Below, one piece after another: positions 34,195-37,575 of a stretch of 37,575 nt of DNA. Numbering within the stretch: position 1 is the first letter of the stretch; each line of letters begins with the position of its first letter. The DNA comes from Akkermansia muciniphila (GTDB lineage: Bacteria > Verrucomicrobiota > Verrucomicrobiia > Opitutales > Opitutaceae), in assembly GCA_945898185.1 (NCBI GenBank), contig CAMDHP010000009.1:1-37575 (forward strand). Reading direction: 5' to 3'. Under the pieces are notes generated by a model, which had not been told where the DNA came from, did not search any database, and saw only the letters and a program-made list of their open reading frames with translations. Position numbers and translations under genes: made by a program.

Positions 34195-34219
34195 CCCGTC
34201 GAACGGGTGGTGAGCCACC
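34195..34219. promoter_or_regulatory. Two interlocked small hairpins in the deoA-argS gap
   Basis: CCCGT pairs with ACGGG (34195-34199 and 34203-34207), and GGTGG pairs with CCACC (34206-34210 and 34215-34219). The two stems share GG at 34206-34207, so they are mutually exclusive at their edge. They lie in the probable 5' leader of the deoA homologue, 20 bases from its ATG. Confidence 0.3.
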
Positions 34220-34364
34220 TAGCAAGCCTATTTTCTTGGCAAAAGTCGAGCCATTTACTGGGCATTTCACGACTTGGCGGTAAAGTCCCGACTGCCAAGC
34301 CTCTCGGCAAATCCCGACAAATCCACGCTTGCGAGCGTCGCCCGCCGGCCCGTTGAGTCAGAGG

Positions 34365-36155
34365 ATGTCTGTCTGTTTCCACTTCGCCACCGCCCTCGAT
34401 CAGGGTCTCAAAACCGCCGCAACCGCCGCCGGCTTTGACCTCGCGCTTTTCGCTCCCGACGTTCGCGTTGCCGCCGCCCAACACGGTGATTTTCAGGCCA
34501 ACGGCATCCTGGCCTATGCCAAGCAGACCAAACAAAACCCCCGCGCCGCCGCCCAAGCCCTCGTCGCCGCCCTGCCGATTGAAACCCTCGCGTTTTCCAA
34601 GGTCGAGATTGCCGGCCCCGGTTTCCTCAACTTCACCCTACTGCCCTTCGCCCTCGAAACCTGGCTCGCCTCCTTCCCCTCCGAGTCCGACCTCCGCTCC
34701 GCCTCAGCCGCGACCCTCGCCGGCCAGACCTGGATCGTGGACTACAGCTCGCCCAACACCGCCAAACAAATGCACGTCGGCCATCTGCGTTCCGCCGTCA
34801 TAGGCGAGGCCGTTGCGCGCATCGTCGCCTTCGCCGGCGCGCGCGTCGTGCGCGATAACCATATCGGCGACTGGGGCACTTCGTTCGGTAAAATCATCTG
34901 GGCCTACAAACACGCCCTCGCCACCGACCGCCCCGCCCTCGAGGCCGCGCTCGCCTCCACCCCGCTCGAGGAGTTCGAGCGTCTTTACAAAGTGGGCAAC
35001 ACCACCGCTGACGCAGACCCCGCCGTCCTCGAAGCGTCCCGCGCCGAGCTCGTTAAACTCCAGTCCGGTGACCCCGAGAATATCGCCATCTGGCGCCACA
35101 TCGGCGAGGTCTCGGTCAATGCTTTCCAGAAGATCTACGACCTCCTCGGTATCCGTTTCGATGAAACCCTTGGCGAAAGCTTCTACAACGACAAGGTGCC
35201 CGCCGTTTACAGCGAGATGCTCGCCAGTAGTGTCGCCGAAGAGAGCCAAGGCGCCCTCGTCGTTTTTCACGACGAAAACCCCCGCTACTCCCGCCACGCC
35301 GAGCGCCCCAATCCCTTCATTATCCGCAAAGCCGACGGCGCCGCCAACTACGCCTCGACCGACCTCGCCACCATTCTTTACCGCCACACCCAGTTCAAGG
35401 CCGACGCCGCCCTCTACGTTGTGGACAAACGCCAAGGCGACCACTTCGAACAACTCTTCCTCACCGCGCAAAAATGGTTCGCAGCCACCGGCCGCAAACT
35501 CCCGCGCCTCGAACACCTCGGCTTCGGCACTGTCCTCGGCGAGGACGGCCGCCCGCTCAAGACCCGCAATGGCGAAAACATAAAGCTCAAAGATCTCCTC
35601 CAGGAGGCCACCGACCGAGCCCGCCGTCTCGTGGACGAGCGCAGCGCCGACATCCCCGAGGCCGAGCGCGCCTCCATCGCCGAGATCGTCGGCGTCGGCT
35701 CCGTCCAATACGCCGACCTCTCCCAAAATCGCTCCAGCGACTACACCTTCGCGTGGGAAAAAATGATCTCCCTCGATGGCAACACCGCCGCCTACCTCCT
35801 CTACGCCGTCGCGCGCCTCCACTCTCTTTTCCGCAAACTCGACGCCCGCCCCGGCGATCCCGCCGGAGAGGCCGGCGCGTCTCCCCTCGACACCGCCACC
35901 GAACTCGCCCTAGCCCGCAAGCTCGTCCAGTTTGCCGACGCCCAACAGCAGACCATCGCGACCCTGCGCCCTCACTTCCTCTGCCTCTACCTCTACGAAC
36001 TCGCCGGCACCTTCAGCGCCTTCTACACCGCCGACAAAGTCGCAGTCGAAGACCCCGCCATCCGCGCCCGCCGCCTTCGCCTCTGCGCCCGCACCCTCCT
36101 CGTCCTGGAAACCGGCCTGCACCTTCTCGGCCTCCGCACTCTCGCCCGCATGTAG
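34365..36155 (+). CDS. argS: Arginyl-tRNA synthetase
   Basis: Charges tRNA-Arg; a class I synthetase. From ATG 34365, right after a GAGG-like sequence, the protein has 596 residues. The N-terminal ArgS-specific domain is at about 5-115. The HIGH motif reads HVGH at 137-140 (SPNTAKQMHVGHLRSA). The catalytic domain includes YASTDLATILYR and FGTVLGEDGRPLKTRNG. The C-terminal anticodon-binding DALR domain ends in LHLLGLRTLARM. The 12-residue longer form from 34329 lacks family similarity. The assignment is firm. Confidence 0.97.
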   Translation: MSVCFHFATALDQGLKTAATAAGFDLALFAPDVRVAAAQHGDFQANGILAYAKQTKQNPRAAAQALVAALPIETLAFSKVEIAGPGFLNFTLLPFALETWLASFPSESDLRSASAATLAGQTWIVDYSSPNTAKQMHVGHLRSAVIGEAVARIVAFAGARVVRDNHIGDWGTSFGKIIWAYKHALATDRPALEAALASTPLEEFERLYKVGNTTADADPAVLEASRAELVKLQSGDPENIAIWRHIGEVSVNAFQKIYDLLGIRFDETLGESFYNDKVPAVYSEMLASSVAEESQGALVVFHDENPRYSRHAERPNPFIIRKADGAANYASTDLATILYRHTQFKADAALYVVDKRQGDHFEQLFLTAQKWFAATGRKLPRLEHLGFGTVLGEDGRPLKTRNGENIKLKDLLQEATDRARRLVDERSADIPEAERASIAEIVGVGSVQYADLSQNRSSDYTFAWEKMISLDGNTAAYLLYAVARLHSLFRKLDARPGDPAGEAGASPLDTATELALARKLVQFADAQQQTIATLRPHFLCLYLYELAGTFSAFYTADKVAVEDPAIRARRLRLCARTLLVLETGLHLLGLRTLARM

Positions 36156-36245
36156 TTTGTTTTCCCTTCGGCCGCCCGCGCCGCGCCGATTCACCCTTGC
36201 CCGCCTCCGCCGCCTTCCGCACTTTCCTAAAAGTCTTTGCGCCGC

Positions 36246-36989
36246 ATGCCCACCTTGGAATACTACATTCGCAAACCCGAAGAAACCGAAGCACGCGGCC
36301 CGTTTAGCATCGAGCAACTCACGTCTCTCGCCAAGGAGGGCCAAGTTGACGAAGCCACGCTTTACTACGACGCCGCCGAGGAGACTTGGGCGCTCATCGC
36401 CAACGACAAGGCTCTCCGCGATCTCCTCTTCCCAACCAAAAAGAGCCTCCGCGTAAAACCGAAGGTCATCGTTCACACCCTCAGCACCGCGAGCGTGGAC
36501 GACCGCCCGATCACCGTCAGCGACCTGCTCGCCGCCGCCGACGGGCGCACCAAAGACCACGCCGACCCCGCGATCGCCCTGACCCGCGCCGCCACCATCC
36601 GCCGCTACCCGGCCCTCATCTCCACTGTCATCTGCGCCGCCGCGTTCATCATGCCCCGCATTGATGTCGCACTCAGCATGGACCCGCTGGCCATGCTCGG
36701 CGCCCCCATCCTATTCCTCGGCATTTTGCATCTAATTCTCGGCATCATTCTCGCCCTCAGTGCCACCAAGGCATACCCCTTCGTGCGTTTCGCCGCCATG
36801 CTCGGATTCGGTTTCGTCAGCACCGTTCTCTATTTCGAGGGCCAGTATTTCCCCATCCTTTACGCCGCCGCCGCGTCCGTCGGTCTTTATCTCGCCGCGA
36901 GCTCGATCAAGATCACCGGTTCCATCACTTCCGCCGTCCTTTGCGTGCTCGGCAGCCTCGGTCTCGCCTTCCACTTCCTCAACGCCTGA
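36246..36989 (+). CDS. GYF_2 (DUF4339) domain membrane protein
   Basis: A 247-residue protein. Residues 4-63 form a GYF_2/DUF4339 domain (YYIRKPEETEARGPFS, then LTSLAKEGQV, then ETWALI), which in related proteins is a cytoplasmic peptide-binding or signalling module. A linker of about 55 residues is followed by four or five hydrophobic helices (about 119-245). I chose the ATG at 36246, which puts the domain at the N-terminus. It follows argS by 90 bases and is 20 bases before a YihY-family gene, so the last two may be one unit. The role is unknown. Confidence 0.82.
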   Translation: MPTLEYYIRKPEETEARGPFSIEQLTSLAKEGQVDEATLYYDAAEETWALIANDKALRDLLFPTKKSLRVKPKVIVHTLSTASVDDRPITVSDLLAAADGRTKDHADPAIALTRAATIRRYPALISTVICAAAFIMPRIDVALSMDPLAMLGAPILFLGILHLILGIILALSATKAYPFVRFAAMLGFGFVSTVLYFEGQYFPILYAAAASVGLYLAASSIKITGSITSAVLCVLGSLGLAFHFLNA

Positions 36990-37009
36990 GGGTCCCTCGC
37001 CTGCCGCCC

Positions 37010-37575
37010 ATGCCAGCCTCCGCACCCGCCCCTTCCGTCTGGCAGCGGGCGCACAATCTATACATCCGCGATATCTGGCGGAACCAATACTTGGATGACC
37101 GCTCCCTGCGCGGCCGCGGCTACGCCCTCCTCCGCATCGTCTCGATCACCATCACCGGCATCAACGAGACCAAGTCCGCCAGCCGCGCCGCCTCCCTCAG
37201 CTTCTCCACCTTGCTCGGCCTCGGCCCGCTCATGGCCATCGCTGTCCTCGTCGCCGGCTTCGTGCTCGACCGCCAGCATCCGGACCTCGCCGTCAATACC
37301 ATCAACCGCGTCATTAAGTTCGTCGCCCCCCAGGTCACCCAATACGAACAACTCGAAAACCAAAAAGCCGCCGCCAGCCAGCCCGTCCCCCCGAGCACCG
37401 ATATCGTCACTGCCGAAAAACTTGTCCACCAGCCCACGCTCAACCCCTCCGTCTCCACCAGCCCCTCCGTTTCCCCCTTCTCCAATCCTTCCCCACCTCC
37501 CGAATCGGTCAAACCCACTAGTCAATCATCGATTGACAACGCCGACGGCCTTTTCCTCGCCCCTCCCGGCACTGC
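37010..37575 (+). CDS. YihY/BrkB-family membrane protein, 3' end outside window
   Basis: The frame is open from ATG 37010 to the end of the window, giving at least 188 residues. The family's N-terminal signature is clear: INETKSASRAASLSFSTLLG followed by a hydrophobic helix (about residues 66-85). These proteins were once called RNase BN and form six-helix membrane proteins of uncertain role. A long Pro/Ser/Thr-rich stretch (about residues 120-175) interrupts the normally short first periplasmic loop. It starts 20 bases after the GYF_2 gene. Confidence 0.82.
   Translation, partial: MPASAPAPSVWQRAHNLYIRDIWRNQYLDDRSLRGRGYALLRIVSITITGINETKSASRAASLSFSTLLGLGPLMAIAVLVAGFVLDRQHPDLAVNTINRVIKFVAPQVTQYEQLENQKAAASQPVPPSTDIVTAEKLVHQPTLNPSVSTSPSVSPFSNPSPPPESVKPTSQSSIDNADGLFLAPPGT

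Noticed and set aside
34176-34556. N-terminal extension of the deoA homologue
   Set aside because: The extra 127 codons overlap argS and do not look like the family's N-terminus.

Overview
The window is about 37.6 kb of GC-rich bacterial chromosome, densely packed with housekeeping genes. It holds about 30 protein genes, some of them uncertain, plus two tRNA genes. I saw no insertion sequence, prophage, rRNA or CRISPR array. Gene content and style suggest a Verrucomicrobiota member, probably near Opitutaceae. The signs are a cytochrome b558-type sdhCAB operon, a Sco/CtaA/CtaB/DUF420 oxidase-assembly cluster, strong GC bias at third codon positions, and very few Shine-Dalgarno sequences. This placement is an inference.

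Layout. 1-1.8 kb: a membrane protein cut by the window edge, overlapping by ATGA with a small P-loop ATPase, then a 33-base palindrome. 1.8-4.3 kb (minus): gpsA and lysA. 4.3-5.3 kb (plus): two small membrane proteins of unknown role. 5.6-9.2 kb (minus): sdhC-sdhA-sdhB. 9.4-13.1 kb (minus): a PaaK-like adenylating enzyme, a Nudix hydrolase, a membrane LysM protein, tRNA-Pro and a membrane-anchored repeat protein. 13.2-17.4 kb (minus): purU and carB. 17.5-21.1 kb (plus): tyrA, aroA, cmk and plsC, linking aromatic amino acid, nucleotide and phospholipid synthesis. 21.2-24.2 kb: tRNA-Thr and one SbmA/YddA-type ABC transporter gene, with gene-poor stretches on both sides.

24.2-31.6 kb is the most interesting part. 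On the minus strand a probable operon encodes a CusF-Sco fusion, an uncharacterised protein with two HLHP copper-ligand-like repeats, and a Cu+-type P-ATPase. Divergently, across a gap of under 100 bases, lie ctaA, ctaB, a DUF420 (CtaM-like) gene and a histidine-box membrane hydroxylase. Together they look like the copper and heme A supply for a heme-copper oxidase whose structural genes lie outside the window.

31.7-37.6 kb: an unknown two-helix membrane protein; a thymidine phosphorylase homologue with an altered phosphate-binding loop; argS; a GYF_2 (DUF4339) membrane protein; and a YihY/BrkB-family gene running off the end. Several intergenic gaps hold short periodic or palindromic segments that resemble members of dispersed repeat families. 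Clear hairpin terminators separate most convergent genes.
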